Below, piece after piece: positions 42,664 to 51,596 of a stretch of DNA of 64,000 bases. Made by a program: the position numbers and the translations under genes. The DNA is taken from NCBI RefSeq assembly GCF_010078385.1, contig NZ_SIJC01000002.1:62001-126000 (forward strand), written 5' to 3'. Source of the DNA: Chengkuizengella sediminis. Lineage in GTDB: Bacteria > Bacillota > Bacilli > Paenibacillales > KCTC-33759. Position 1 is the first letter of the stretch; the number at the start of each line of letters is the position of its first letter. Below the pieces are notes generated by a model. It ran no database searches. It was not told the DNA's origin and worked only from the letters and a program-made list of their open reading frames with translations.

Positions 42664-45600
42664 ATGAGAAAAACGTTATATGTTTTACTTGCCATGTTAA
42701 TGATCCTTGTTAGTTTTTTAACTCCAGATAATGCAATATTTGCAGAAATAACTGCAGATGATGTAGCAGTTGGAGAAGGAGGATACTCCACGGTCACTAA
42801 AGGAGGTCAGATTTATAATTGGGTATATGAAAATGAACGGAGGACACCACAAGATGTAGATTATACGACAAGCAATTTTGATAACAAGCCGTTATCAACA
42901 AATGATTGGATTAGTTCAGTCGTATGGCTGCAATACTCAGGTGCGCTTTATGCCCATCCCTTAGCGTTTAAAGCTGTAAATTCAGGATTTCAAATCAGTA
43001 ATCCACCAAAAACTTTGAATGTGTTAGAAGATGGTGAAAATGAGGTTGAAAGAGAAATCAGACCAGGTCAGGTGGATTTGGAAGTGCAAGCAACTACCTT
43101 TTCACCGGTAGCAGCCGAAGCAGATAAAATCACGGATTGGTCAGCAGATATTTTAATGCCTAGTGCAGATGGTTCCAAAAATATGAAAGTTACGATCGGA
43201 CATGGTAGCCCATATGCTTATTTTACTTTTGATGGAGCAGATCCTAAAATTGTGTTTAAAAATACTGCAACGATTTTAAGAGAAGACGGCTCACATATTC
43301 AATTATCTATAAATAATAACGGACAAACGAATGTTTATGGCATTTACGCTCCTTCTGGAACTACTTGGACAAATAATGGTTCAGAACTTGTTGCTGATTT
43401 ACCAGAAGGTAAACACTTTCTATCAATAGCAGGATTACCTGATAGTAGTGTTGATACTTATAACCTGTTTATGGATCATGCATTTGCTTTTGTCGCGGAT
43501 ACAAAAGTGGAATGGAATTATGATGAAGCTAGTAGTACTGTAACTAGCGACTATATTATAACGACAACCCCAATGGAAGGTACAAACACGGACACAATCA
43601 CTGCGCTTTATCCTCATCAATGGAGGAATAATCCACTAATTAATGCATCTCAATATTTACACTCTTATAATACAATCAGAGGACAAATGAAAACGCTTTC
43701 TGGACAAAATTTTTCAACACAATATGTGTACAATGGAATTTTGCCATTTATGCCTGAATTAACAGATCCGAATGATATTGCAAGATTAGAAGGATACGTA
43801 CAGGAATACTATGATTACGGAAAAACGCTAAATCCTAACTTTGTTCAGTACGGGGTAGACGGTGGATTTTCAGGATATGACACGTATTGGATGGGGAAAA
43901 ACTTAGGTAGAATTTCAAATGTTCTTCCATTAACTACGCAATTAGATGATACATTTAAACAGTCTGAACTTGTTCAATCGATTAAAGCTACATTGGAGTG
44001 GTGGTTTACTCCAACAAAGTATAATGAGTCTGGTGCAAAAGTAAATGATAATTATTTTTATTACGATGATCACTGGAAAACATTAATCGGCTACCCTACA
44101 AGTTATGGCTCCGCAAGTGAAATGAATGATCATCATTTTCATTACGGTTATTGGATTTATGCAGCTGCGCAAGTTGCTTTATTAGAACAAGATTCTGCAG
44201 ATGCTTGGTATCAAGATGATCAATGGGGAGGCATGGTGAATCAATTAGTTCAAGATATTGCAACAACCGATCGACAGTCAAATGATTATTTATTTTTGAG
44301 AAACTTTGACCTTTATGCAGGTCATTCTTGGGCTAACGGAGTAGGTTATTCACCAAATAGTGGAGGACATAGCTGGGAGCATTCAGGAAATAATCAGGAA
44401 TCTTCATCTGAAGCGATGAATGCCTGGGCAGCTTTAATTTTATGGGGAACTGCAACAGGTGATACTGAAATAAGAGATGCTGGAATTTATATGTATACAA
44501 CGGAAAGAGAAGCTATTAACAACTATTGGTTTGATTTATATGGTGATGTTTTTGATCCAGAGTATACAAACGATGGTGATACAGCCGTCATGGTATGGGG
44601 AGGGAAATATAATCATATCACTTGGTGGACTGAAGAACCGATTGAAGCTCACGGAATTCAAATGTTGCCAGTTACGGGAGCTTCATTATACCTAGGATTA
44701 GATCCAAATTATGTGAAAAATAACTATGATAGAGCCTATGCAGAATTTCCAAATTATTTAGAGAAAAAAGCACAGTATGGTTGGCCAGGGTTAGATAATA
44801 TCAATACATGGCAAGATATTATGCTTTCTTATTATGCATTATACGATCCAGCAGAAGCATTGTTAAGATGGAAAGATACAAATGAAGAGCTTGATCCTGC
44901 TGTAGGGATTGAATTTGGAGAATCAAGAGCACGCACATACCACTGGATGAGATCCTTAGATGTGTATGGTTTACCAAATTTTGATATCACTGCAAATACT
45001 CCTCTTTATGGTGTGTTTACTAAAGATGGATTGAACACTTATGTTGCTTATAATGCAAATAATGTTGCAACTACAGTCACTTTCTCAGATTGTTATGAAT
45101 TAACGGTTCCAGCAAAATCCATGGCTCAACAATCGGCAGTAAGTCCAGGTGGAGATTGTTCAGGCAACCCCATAGATGAAGAAGCGCCTAGTACACCTAC
45201 AAATTTAACTTCAGCGGGAAGTACAGAGACAACTATAGAGTTAAACTGGGGAGCATCCACAGATAATAGAGGTGTAGTAGGTTACGATGTATACCAAGTA
45301 GTTAATGGAAATACATCCGTTTTTGTAGGAACAACAACAACCACAAGTTATACAGTAACAAATTTAGCAGCAGATACAACCTATACATTTGAAGTGAAAG
45401 CGAAGGATGCAGCAGGTAATGAATCGGCTGCTAGCAATAGAGTATCAGTAACAACTGATGTACCAGATACGGAATCACCAACGGCTCCAGTTAATCTAAT
45501 TGCAGGAAACATTACAGATACGACAGTAGATTTAAGCTGGGATTCATCCACAGATAACAGAGGTGTGACAGGATATGATGTATATCAAATAGAGAATGGT

Positions 45601-46920
45601 AATACACCCATTTATGTAGGAACAACATCATCTACAAGCTTTACAGTGCTTAACTTAACTGCGAGTACAACCTATACATTTGAAGTAAAAGCGAAGGATG
45701 CAGCAGGTAATGAATCGGCTGCTAGCAATAGAGTAACAGTAACAACTGATGTACCAGATACGGAATCACCAACGGCTCCAGTAAATTTAAGTGCAGCAAA
45801 CATAACTGAAACCACAGTAGATTTAAGCTGGGATTCATCCACAGATAACAGAGGTGTGACAGGATATGATGTGTATCAAGTGGAAAATGGTAATTCAAGT
45901 ATTTATGTAGGAACAGCATTATCTGAAAGTTATACTGTAACGAACTTATTAGACAATACTACTTATACATTTGAAGTGAAGGCGAAGGATGCAGCAGGAA
46001 ATGAATCAATTGCAAGTAATCAGGTTACGATTACAACTTTAGAAGGGGATACTGTGATTACGGAGCCAAACTATACGATAGAAATTATTGATGGAGGTTC
46101 AGCAGTTACATTGAAATTCACACCAACAGGAGCGACCTCTAACTTTGTAGATCTTCATTATAAGGTGAATAATGGCGGACAGATTAATGTAGGTACAGTG
46201 AATAATAATGGCACATGGGAATATGTGATATCTGGAATGAGTGATGGGGATGTGATTGATTTCTTCTATACGTACACACTCGGTACTCCTGCTTACGATT
46301 CCCCTGAATATAGTTATACAGTGGGATCATCTCCAGGAGGGGGAAATCCACCAGACACAACAGCTCCAAGCACACCATCGAACCTGACGGCATCAGGAAT
46401 TACGGAAATGTCTGTGGATTTAAGTTGGAACGCATCCACAGATAATATAGGAGTGATAGGATACGATATTTATCAAGGCTCTACAAATATAGGTTCAATA
46501 ACGTCCACAGCGTTTACAGTGACAGGACTTACAGCAAATACAACCTATACATTTGATGTAAGAGCAAAGGATGCTGCAGGTAATGAATCTGCTGGAAACA
46601 TGATTACAATTACTACATTAGAATCCTCTCCAGGAGGAGGAACTACGATTGTTGAAGATGATTATACGATAGAAATCGTAGATGATGTCTCAGTAGTAAC
46701 ATTGAAATTCACACCAACTGGGGCAATTTCTAACTTTGTGGACTTACATTATAAAGTGAACAATGGTGGGCAAGTTAATGTACGTACTGTGAACAACAGT
46801 GGGACTTGGGAATATGAAATTTCAGGAGTGAGTCAAGGGGATGTCATTGAATTTTTCTATACTTATACATTAGGCACCCCTGCTTATGATTCGCCTCAGT
46901 ATAACTATACCGTGCAATAA
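42664..46920 (+). CDS. GH81 endo-beta-1,3-glucanase with FN3 and CBM56 modules
   Basis: A 1418-residue secreted enzyme. Signal peptide 1-27 (ends NAIFA). The GH81 catalytic module (about 30-830) has WISSVVWLQYSGALYAHPLA, FYYDDHWKTLIGYPTSYGSA with catalytic Asp489 in MNDHHFHYG, and E579/E583 in NNQESSSEAMNAWAAL. C-terminal order: FN3 (about 840-930), FN3 (935-1030), FN3 (1035-1125), CBM56 (1133-1220), FN3 (1230-1318), CBM56 (1330-1418). CBM56 binds insoluble beta-1,3-glucan. It would cut laminarin, curdlan or fungal wall glucan outside the cell. AAGGAGAGG precedes the ATG, and a perfect cre box lies at 42618. Confidence 0.95.
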   Translation: MRKTLYVLLAMLMILVSFLTPDNAIFAEITADDVAVGEGGYSTVTKGGQIYNWVYENERRTPQDVDYTTSNFDNKPLSTNDWISSVVWLQYSGALYAHPLAFKAVNSGFQISNPPKTLNVLEDGENEVEREIRPGQVDLEVQATTFSPVAAEADKITDWSADILMPSADGSKNMKVTIGHGSPYAYFTFDGADPKIVFKNTATILREDGSHIQLSINNNGQTNVYGIYAPSGTTWTNNGSELVADLPEGKHFLSIAGLPDSSVDTYNLFMDHAFAFVADTKVEWNYDEASSTVTSDYIITTTPMEGTNTDTITALYPHQWRNNPLINASQYLHSYNTIRGQMKTLSGQNFSTQYVYNGILPFMPELTDPNDIARLEGYVQEYYDYGKTLNPNFVQYGVDGGFSGYDTYWMGKNLGRISNVLPLTTQLDDTFKQSELVQSIKATLEWWFTPTKYNESGAKVNDNYFYYDDHWKTLIGYPTSYGSASEMNDHHFHYGYWIYAAAQVALLEQDSADAWYQDDQWGGMVNQLVQDIATTDRQSNDYLFLRNFDLYAGHSWANGVGYSPNSGGHSWEHSGNNQESSSEAMNAWAALILWGTATGDTEIRDAGIYMYTTEREAINNYWFDLYGDVFDPEYTNDGDTAVMVWGGKYNHITWWTEEPIEAHGIQMLPVTGASLYLGLDPNYVKNNYDRAYAEFPNYLEKKAQYGWPGLDNINTWQDIMLSYYALYDPAEALLRWKDTNEELDPAVGIEFGESRARTYHWMRSLDVYGLPNFDITANTPLYGVFTKDGLNTYVAYNANNVATTVTFSDCYELTVPAKSMAQQSAVSPGGDCSGNPIDEEAPSTPTNLTSAGSTETTIELNWGASTDNRGVVGYDVYQVVNGNTSVFVGTTTTTSYTVTNLAADTTYTFEVKAKDAAGNESAASNRVSVTTDVPDTESPTAPVNLIAGNITDTTVDLSWDSSTDNRGVTGYDVYQIENGNTPIYVGTTSSTSFTVLNLTASTTYTFEVKAKDAAGNESAASNRVTVTTDVPDTESPTAPVNLSAANITETTVDLSWDSSTDNRGVTGYDVYQVENGNSSIYVGTALSESYTVTNLLDNTTYTFEVKAKDAAGNESIASNQVTITTLEGDTVITEPNYTIEIIDGGSAVTLKFTPTGATSNFVDLHYKVNNGGQINVGTVNNNGTWEYVISGMSDGDVIDFFYTYTLGTPAYDSPEYSYTVGSSPGGGNPPDTTAPSTPSNLTASGITEMSVDLSWNASTDNIGVIGYDIYQGSTNIGSITSTAFTVTGLTANTTYTFDVRAKDAAGNESAGNMITITTLESSPGGGTTIVEDDYTIEIVDDVSVVTLKFTPTGAISNFVDLHYKVNNGGQVNVRTVNNSGTWEYEISGVSQGDVIEFFYTYTLGTPAYDSPQYNYTVQ

Positions 46921-46954
46921 GTAGAGCAAAGAAGAATAACATAGTGACTTTTCT

Positions 46955-46983
46955 TTTAGTGGGGGGCTTAATCCCCCACTAAA
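46955..46983 (+). terminator. Hairpin after GH81 gene
   Basis: Perfect 11-bp stem TTTAGTGGGGG / CCCCCACTAAA, no T tract. A very similar stem (TTAGTGGGG / CCCCACTAA) is at 61984-62013. Confidence 0.55.
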
Positions 46984-47016
46984 GTCAAATTAATAGGTTT
47001 AAAATAGAACAAACAA

Positions 47017-47043
47017 AAAACACCATAAAAAAACTGGTGTTTT
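47017..47043. terminator. Bidirectional terminator
   Basis: Perfect stem AAAACACCA / TGGTGTTTT with A/T runs on both sides, between the GH81 and the convergent LSm-like gene. Confidence 0.82.
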
Positions 47044-47068
47044 ATTCTTATGAGTTGATATGTTTTAA

Positions 47069-47407
47069 TTAAAATATTAATAATATAATTACTAGTAAAA
47101 GGAATAGAGATAATACGAGGATACCTCCCCCTCCAAAAAAGAATCGATGGTTTTGTTGTGGATATTGTTGTTGTGGATAATATTGTTGTGGGTAATATTG
47201 TTGATTTGGATTGGAGATTTGTAAATATAAATTATCTTGATCAACATTCACGATCGTACCCTCAAATATTTGTCCGTGAATAGTTTGAATTCGGACGGGT
47301 TTGTTTATATGCTGCATGGCAATATGATATGCTTTATTTTTAAAATTCCGCATAAACTCAACCTCTTGTTGAGAGGCCTGTAAAACGGCTTGCTCTTGTC
47401 GGTGCAT
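47069..47407 (-). CDS. Small protein with LSm-like segment, Gln/Tyr/Pro repeats and C-terminal membrane helix
   Basis: A 112-residue protein. Residues 35-66 (KPVRIQTIHGQIFEGTIVNV) follow the pattern of an Sm/LSm fold (strand-turn-strand with G-x-x-x-G spacing). Residues 68-87 carry QYYPQQYYPQQQYPQQ repeats. The C-terminus (GGGGILVLSLFLLLVIILLI) is one membrane helix or tail anchor. An AGGAGG site precedes the ATG. The layout resembles Bacillales coat or spore-associated proteins. The LSm reading is tentative; function unknown. Confidence 0.6.
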   Translation of the reverse strand: MHRQEQAVLQASQQEVEFMRNFKNKAYHIAMQHINKPVRIQTIHGQIFEGTIVNVDQDNLYLQISNPNQQYYPQQYYPQQQYPQQNHRFFFGGGGILVLSLFLLLVIILLIF

Positions 47408-47499
47408 ATTAAATCCTCCTCACTTCTATATACTTATATGTATTTGCCTAAGTGTGTTGATATGATGAAAATTTTTTTTAGATGAAAGGAAGTGTTCAT

Positions 47500-48417
47500 A
47501 TGAGAATTGGTGTAACAGGTGGTACTGGATTTATAGGAAAACATCTAACACGTAATTTTTTACGACAGAACCATAAAGTTTGCATATTAACACGTAAACC
47601 CGATTCTTATCAGTCAGATCACAAAAACCTTGAATATATTGGGTGGTCAGTTGATTCCATAAATGAATTAGTAGATAAACTAGAGGGAATGGATGTGTTT
47701 ATCAATTTAGCGGGTGAATCTATTAATAATGGTCGATGGACTGAGCAACAAAAGGAGAGAATCATTAAAACTCGAATACAAGTTACAGATACGCTCATGA
47801 AGTTATTTAGTGAATTATACGATAGACCAAAATTATTTATCAACGCTTCAGCTGTAGGATACTATGGTACATCATTAAAACAAACCTTTATAGAAAATGA
47901 CCTTTCTACAAGTGGTGATTTTTTAGCTAAAACAGTTCAAAAATGGGAAAAACATGCTTCAAAAGCAGAAAACTTAGGTATTCGTACAGTTTATACTCGG
48001 TTCGGTATTGTATTGGATAAACAAGAAGGTGCGTTACCTAAGATGGTTTTACCGTATAAACTTTTTGTAGGTGGTAAGGTTGGCACAGGGAAACAATGGT
48101 TATCATGGATTCATATAAAAGACGTAGTTAATTTAATCGATTTTATTATACACAATGGAGAATTCGAAGGCGCAGTGAATTTTACAACTCCTTTTCCATT
48201 ACAAATGAATGAATTTGGAAAAACGATAGGAGAAGTGCTGAGTCGTCCACATTATTTACCAGCTCCGAGTTTTGCTTTAAAAATGATGTTGGGTGAGATG
48301 AGTACATTAGTTTTAGACGGTCAAAAAGTGTTGCCTAATAAAGCTCAACAATTGGGATTTAAGTTTGAATTTCCTACATTAAGAGAAACCTTAATGGATA
48401 TTTATCGTATTAAGTAA
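47500..48417 (+). CDS. TIGR01777-family SDR epimerase, second copy
   Basis: A 305-residue NAD(P)-binding protein: IGVTGGTGFIGKHLTRNFL (dinucleotide loop), VFINLAGESINNGRWT, FINASAVGYYGTS with a Tyr of the SDR active site, SWIHIKDVVNLIDFII and a DUF1731-like end. ATG 47500 is preferred because AAAGGAAGTG lies upstream; the frame extends to 47482. Paralogue of the gene at 20812-21726 but clearly diverged. Role uncertain. Confidence 0.9.
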   Translation: MRIGVTGGTGFIGKHLTRNFLRQNHKVCILTRKPDSYQSDHKNLEYIGWSVDSINELVDKLEGMDVFINLAGESINNGRWTEQQKERIIKTRIQVTDTLMKLFSELYDRPKLFINASAVGYYGTSLKQTFIENDLSTSGDFLAKTVQKWEKHASKAENLGIRTVYTRFGIVLDKQEGALPKMVLPYKLFVGGKVGTGKQWLSWIHIKDVVNLIDFIIHNGEFEGAVNFTTPFPLQMNEFGKTIGEVLSRPHYLPAPSFALKMMLGEMSTLVLDGQKVLPNKAQQLGFKFEFPTLRETLMDIYRIK

Positions 48418-48492
48418 GAGGAAGGCCAACTAACTTACAGCTACATCCATATGGTTAACATCTGTATGTACATTTTGAACTGGAGGGTTTTT

Positions 48493-48996
48493 ATGAAAAA
48501 TACTATTGTTTATTTCAAAGATAATTTCTTTTCATCTGGTTTAACTGATATTTATACAGAAAACAAGGTAAAATTGGGGGAGTTGGATTTAAAAAGTGCT
48601 TTTTCAACAAGCATTGAAGTGTGTGATGAAAAAGGATTTACAGTCATAAAAGGGGGATTTCGTTTTTTTAGTAATAAGTGGGTCATAAGTGACCGTATAG
48701 GACAAGAATTAGGCATCGTAAGAGCTAAGATATCATTTTTTTCAAAAAAATATGTTTATGAAACTAGAAGTAATGAATATCATATCTATTCCCCTAGTTT
48801 TTCAAGGCAATATGAAATCACAGATGAAAGACAAAAGTTAGTAGCTCAATTTAATAAAATTAACGGTTTTTTTGAATCTTCGGCTTATAAACTAACAAAT
48901 AACTCTACTAAATTATCAACACCTGAACTCGTTGCTGTTGTGATGGGGGTAAATGCTATAACTAATTCAAATGCAGCAAGCGGCGCGGCTACATAA
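48493..48996 (+). CDS. Tubby-C-terminal/LURP-one-like domain protein
   Basis: A 167-residue protein. The beta-rich pattern KDNFFSSGLTDIYTENKVKL, then FRFFSNKWVISDRIGQELG and RAKISFFSKKYVYETRSNEY, matches the LURP-one/Tubby-like YxjI group of Bacilli. ATG 48493 has TGGAGGG upstream; the longer frame to 48451 lacks a site. The C-terminal ITNSNAASGAAT is short and Ala-rich. Function unknown; it may bind lipid. Confidence 0.65.
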   Translation: MKNTIVYFKDNFFSSGLTDIYTENKVKLGELDLKSAFSTSIEVCDEKGFTVIKGGFRFFSNKWVISDRIGQELGIVRAKISFFSKKYVYETRSNEYHIYSPSFSRQYEITDERQKLVAQFNKINGFFESSAYKLTNNSTKLSTPELVAVVMGVNAITNSNAASGAAT

Positions 48997-49001
48997 ATTA
49001 T

Positions 49002-49050
49002 GATTCGAACAATATTTTGAATAATACCAAACATTCGAATCAGTTCTTTT
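49002..49050 (+). terminator. Hairpin after Tubby-like gene
   Basis: Stem GATTCGAA / TTCGAATC with a long loop and downstream TTCTTTT. Confidence 0.5.
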
Positions 49051-49059
49051 ATTTGCTTT

Positions 49060-49389
49060 TTGAAATGCATGATTTTTTCTAAGCTTTCAAAAAATGCAGC
49101 TTCTTTATCAAAAATAGAAGGATAGGCATCCTTTTCAATAAGAGTATGTTGAGTTCTGAATATCGGTGATTCCAGAAGGCATGATCCTTGATACCAACTT
49201 CTTGTGGACTCCTCTTATTGGTCCTTTAATTCTTTAAATGTCTCATCATATCGATCTACTATTTTCTGCATGGATTTAAGAAATTTTGGATTAAATCCTT
49301 TTGGTAAATTGACTTTACTCGTTTAATACTCTTTTTCATCTACTTCTACAGACACGTTATCACCTTGGAGATAGTGTATGAATTCACAT
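49060..49389 (-). pseudogene. Decayed Doc/Fic-type toxin region
   Basis: On the minus strand one frame reads LQGDNVSVEVDEKEY, stop (49323-49325), NLPKGFNPKFLKSMQKIVDR, stop (49215-49217), then LLESPIFRTQHTLIEKDAYP and SIFDKEAAFFESL. The last part resembles the Doc family segment before the HxFxDGNKR motif, which is lost. The first part may be the antitoxin or an unrelated partner. Two in-frame stops and no start mean it is dead. The match is from memory of family patterns. Confidence 0.45.
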
Positions 49390-50334
49390 ATATATCTTCA
49401 TCAAATCCTCTATCTTATTTTTTATCATGTTCACCATCTCAGGTGGTTGAAGAACTTGAGCTTGTTTACCCATGCTAAAGAAATAATCTGTAAAGTACTC
49501 TAAATCATTTTTTCTCATGCTCATGTTTAATTCTCCACCTCCATTATCAATCTTTTTAAGATGTCTATCTAAATAAGGATCCATTTGGCATCTTCTAAAA
49601 CCTTCTTTAGTAAATCGAACCTTGACTTGAACTAATGGATTGGATTCTTCGTTCTCATCGAAATGATACCAGTTAATGACATCGTAACTGCTTAAGTCTA
49701 CATTATTTTGTTCTTCTGATTCCTCTAGATTTAATATACGATCCGCGCGAAACAATCGAACCTCTAATCTTTTAAAACAATAAGCAGGACAATACCAAAA
49801 ACCATTTTGAGAATAAACCCCGATGGGTTGGATTTTACGACTACTAGTTTCTTTTAATGAATCATATTTGACCTTGATTACTTTTTGTTGAGTGGCTGCT
49901 TCTAATAATGACTGTAAATAAGGTGAAGACTGCTGTCTTGTAGGCGTCCAAAATACCATTCTATTTTTCATTCCATCAATTCGTGTTTTAATATCTTTAG
50001 CTAGATGATGATAAAACTTATTTAAAGCAGAAATGGAATCAGACTCGAAAGGTAGATCCTTATAAAATTGTAAGGACTGATAGGCAAAAAACATCGCAAT
50101 CGCTTCTTTTTCTGTAAAAGTGATTGGAGGAAGCATCCTTTCCTTCAGTATTGTATATCCTCCTGCAGCTCCTACCTCAGAATACAATGGAACACCGAGT
50201 TCCTGTAAATCCAATAAATCCCTTTGAATAGTTCTCAAAGAAACATTGAATTCATCAGATAACTGTTTTGCTGTAAATTGACGTTTATCATTGATATACA
50301 TAATCAGTTCAACTAAACGTTTGGATTTATTCAT
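49384..50334 (-). CDS. WYL-domain HTH regulator (YafY-like)
   Basis: A 316-residue regulator. The HTH (about 5-60) has AKQLSDEFNVSLRTIQRDLL, and the WYL domain (about 140-235) has VIKVKYDSLKETSSRKIQPI and GFWYCPAYCFKRLEVRLFRADRI. A C-terminal extension ends with KNKIEDLMKIYM. WYL domains bind small ligands or nucleic acid. Divergent from the GyrI-like gene across 136 bp, which it probably controls. Confidence 0.9.
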   Translation of the reverse strand: MNKSKRLVELIMYINDKRQFTAKQLSDEFNVSLRTIQRDLLDLQELGVPLYSEVGAAGGYTILKERMLPPITFTEKEAIAMFFAYQSLQFYKDLPFESDSISALNKFYHHLAKDIKTRIDGMKNRMVFWTPTRQQSSPYLQSLLEAATQQKVIKVKYDSLKETSSRKIQPIGVYSQNGFWYCPAYCFKRLEVRLFRADRILNLEESEEQNNVDLSSYDVINWYHFDENEESNPLVQVKVRFTKEGFRRCQMDPYLDRHLKKIDNGGGELNMSMRKNDLEYFTDYFFSMGKQAQVLQPPEMVNMIKNKIEDLMKIYM

Positions 50335-50470
50335 TATAAACTCCTATCAAGTGTTTTTTTGATTTAAATTTCATTATAAACAATTTCTCACAAAACTACG
50401 ACATGTTTTGTCGCAATTCAATGATAACCTTTATTTGTAAGCAAAAACAATCCATATAGGAGGAGTTAAA

Positions 50471-50968
50471 ATGAAAAATCAAACCCCAACGCTAGAACCT
50501 ACTATTGTTAAGAAGGATGAGTTTAAAATTGCAGGTTTACAGTGTCGTTCTTTAATGAAGGAGGATGAAGATCAAAAAGAAATAGGTCAATTGTGGGAAG
50601 AGTTTATGGGAACTCTGCCAAACATAAAAAATAAAACAAATGAAAATAAGACTTATGGTTTATGCTTTGATTTTAATCCAAAAACAAATGAATTCTCATA
50701 CGTCAGTGGAGTTGAGATTGATGATCAAACCTCTGAATTGCCAGATAAAATTGTTATAAAAACAGTTCCTGCAAGCCGATACGCTGTTTTTACTTATAAA
50801 GGTGATATGAGTGGGGTGGGTGCAGCTTTTAAGTACATTTATGAAACATGGTTGCCTCAATCTGGTGAAGTACCTTTTGAAGATTTTTCATTTGAGTTTT
50901 ACGATGAAAGATTTTTAGGACCAGCCGATAAAAATTCTGAAATGGATATCTATATTCCGCTAAAGTAA
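50471..50968 (+). CDS. GyrI-like / effector-binding domain protein
   Basis: A 165-residue single-domain protein of the AraC effector-binding/GyrI-like fold: IVKKDEFKIAGLQCRSLMKE, YGLCFDFNPKTNEFSYVSGV and IPLK end, with the conserved Glu in FEFYDERFL. Stand-alone members bind cyclic ligands or drugs. Strong AGGAGG site. Likely regulated by the divergent WYL protein. Confidence 0.85.
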   Translation: MKNQTPTLEPTIVKKDEFKIAGLQCRSLMKEDEDQKEIGQLWEEFMGTLPNIKNKTNENKTYGLCFDFNPKTNEFSYVSGVEIDDQTSELPDKIVIKTVPASRYAVFTYKGDMSGVGAAFKYIYETWLPQSGEVPFEDFSFEFYDERFLGPADKNSEMDIYIPLK

Positions 50969-51059
50969 TTTAATATAGTGGGAGCTAATGAAGTTAGTTC
51001 CCACTTGAAATAAATAAGAAAAGTTGGACGTTACGTTATATTTTTGAAAAGGGTGATTG

Positions 51060-51530
51060 ATGATGTCAAATGAAAAGAATGAATTGTTAGTAGAATTCAA
51101 CCATTGGATTCTATTTGTAGATGATCTTAAAGATCAAAAAGATCATATATGGAATAAACCTATAACAAAAGGGAAATGGACGATTAGAGAAGTTGTTAGC
51201 CATATTATGTTATGGGATAAGTATTTTTATGAAGAGGCCATTGAAAAGATTGCAAATCAAACTCCTCTGACGTTGAAGCATATCGATTTTGATGAATTCA
51301 ATGAACAAGCTAAAGAGTATGGTAAAACAACAAGTATTAAGGAACTCTCAGAAAAGGCAGTTTTATATAGGAAACTTATCATTGAACAAATTGAATCACT
51401 CTCAGATGAAAGGTATAGGCAAACTTATATAGATGGAGATGGAAGAGCTTTTCATGTTACCCAATACCTTAAAGATTTTTTTGGGCATGATAAGCATCAT
51501 ATAGATCAAATGAAGAGAGTGTTAACTTAA
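51060..51530 (+). CDS. DinB-like four-helix protein
   Basis: A protein of about 156 residues with a DinB_2 pattern: WNKPITKGKWTIREVVSHIM, FDEFNEQAKEYGKTTSIKEL, FFGHDKHHIDQMKR with the metal-binding His pair. Probably a thiol-dependent transferase. An AAAAGGGTG site lies upstream; ATG 51060 and 51063 are equally possible. Unrelated in sequence to the DinB protein at 40064 beyond the fold. Confidence 0.78.
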   Translation: MMSNEKNELLVEFNHWILFVDDLKDQKDHIWNKPITKGKWTIREVVSHIMLWDKYFYEEAIEKIANQTPLTLKHIDFDEFNEQAKEYGKTTSIKELSEKAVLYRKLIIEQIESLSDERYRQTYIDGDGRAFHVTQYLKDFFGHDKHHIDQMKRVLT

Positions 51531-51596
51531 AAAAGTAGTTGATGTTGATGCCTGAGCGGAGATAAGATCATTTAATATGAGCTTAAATAGATCGAA

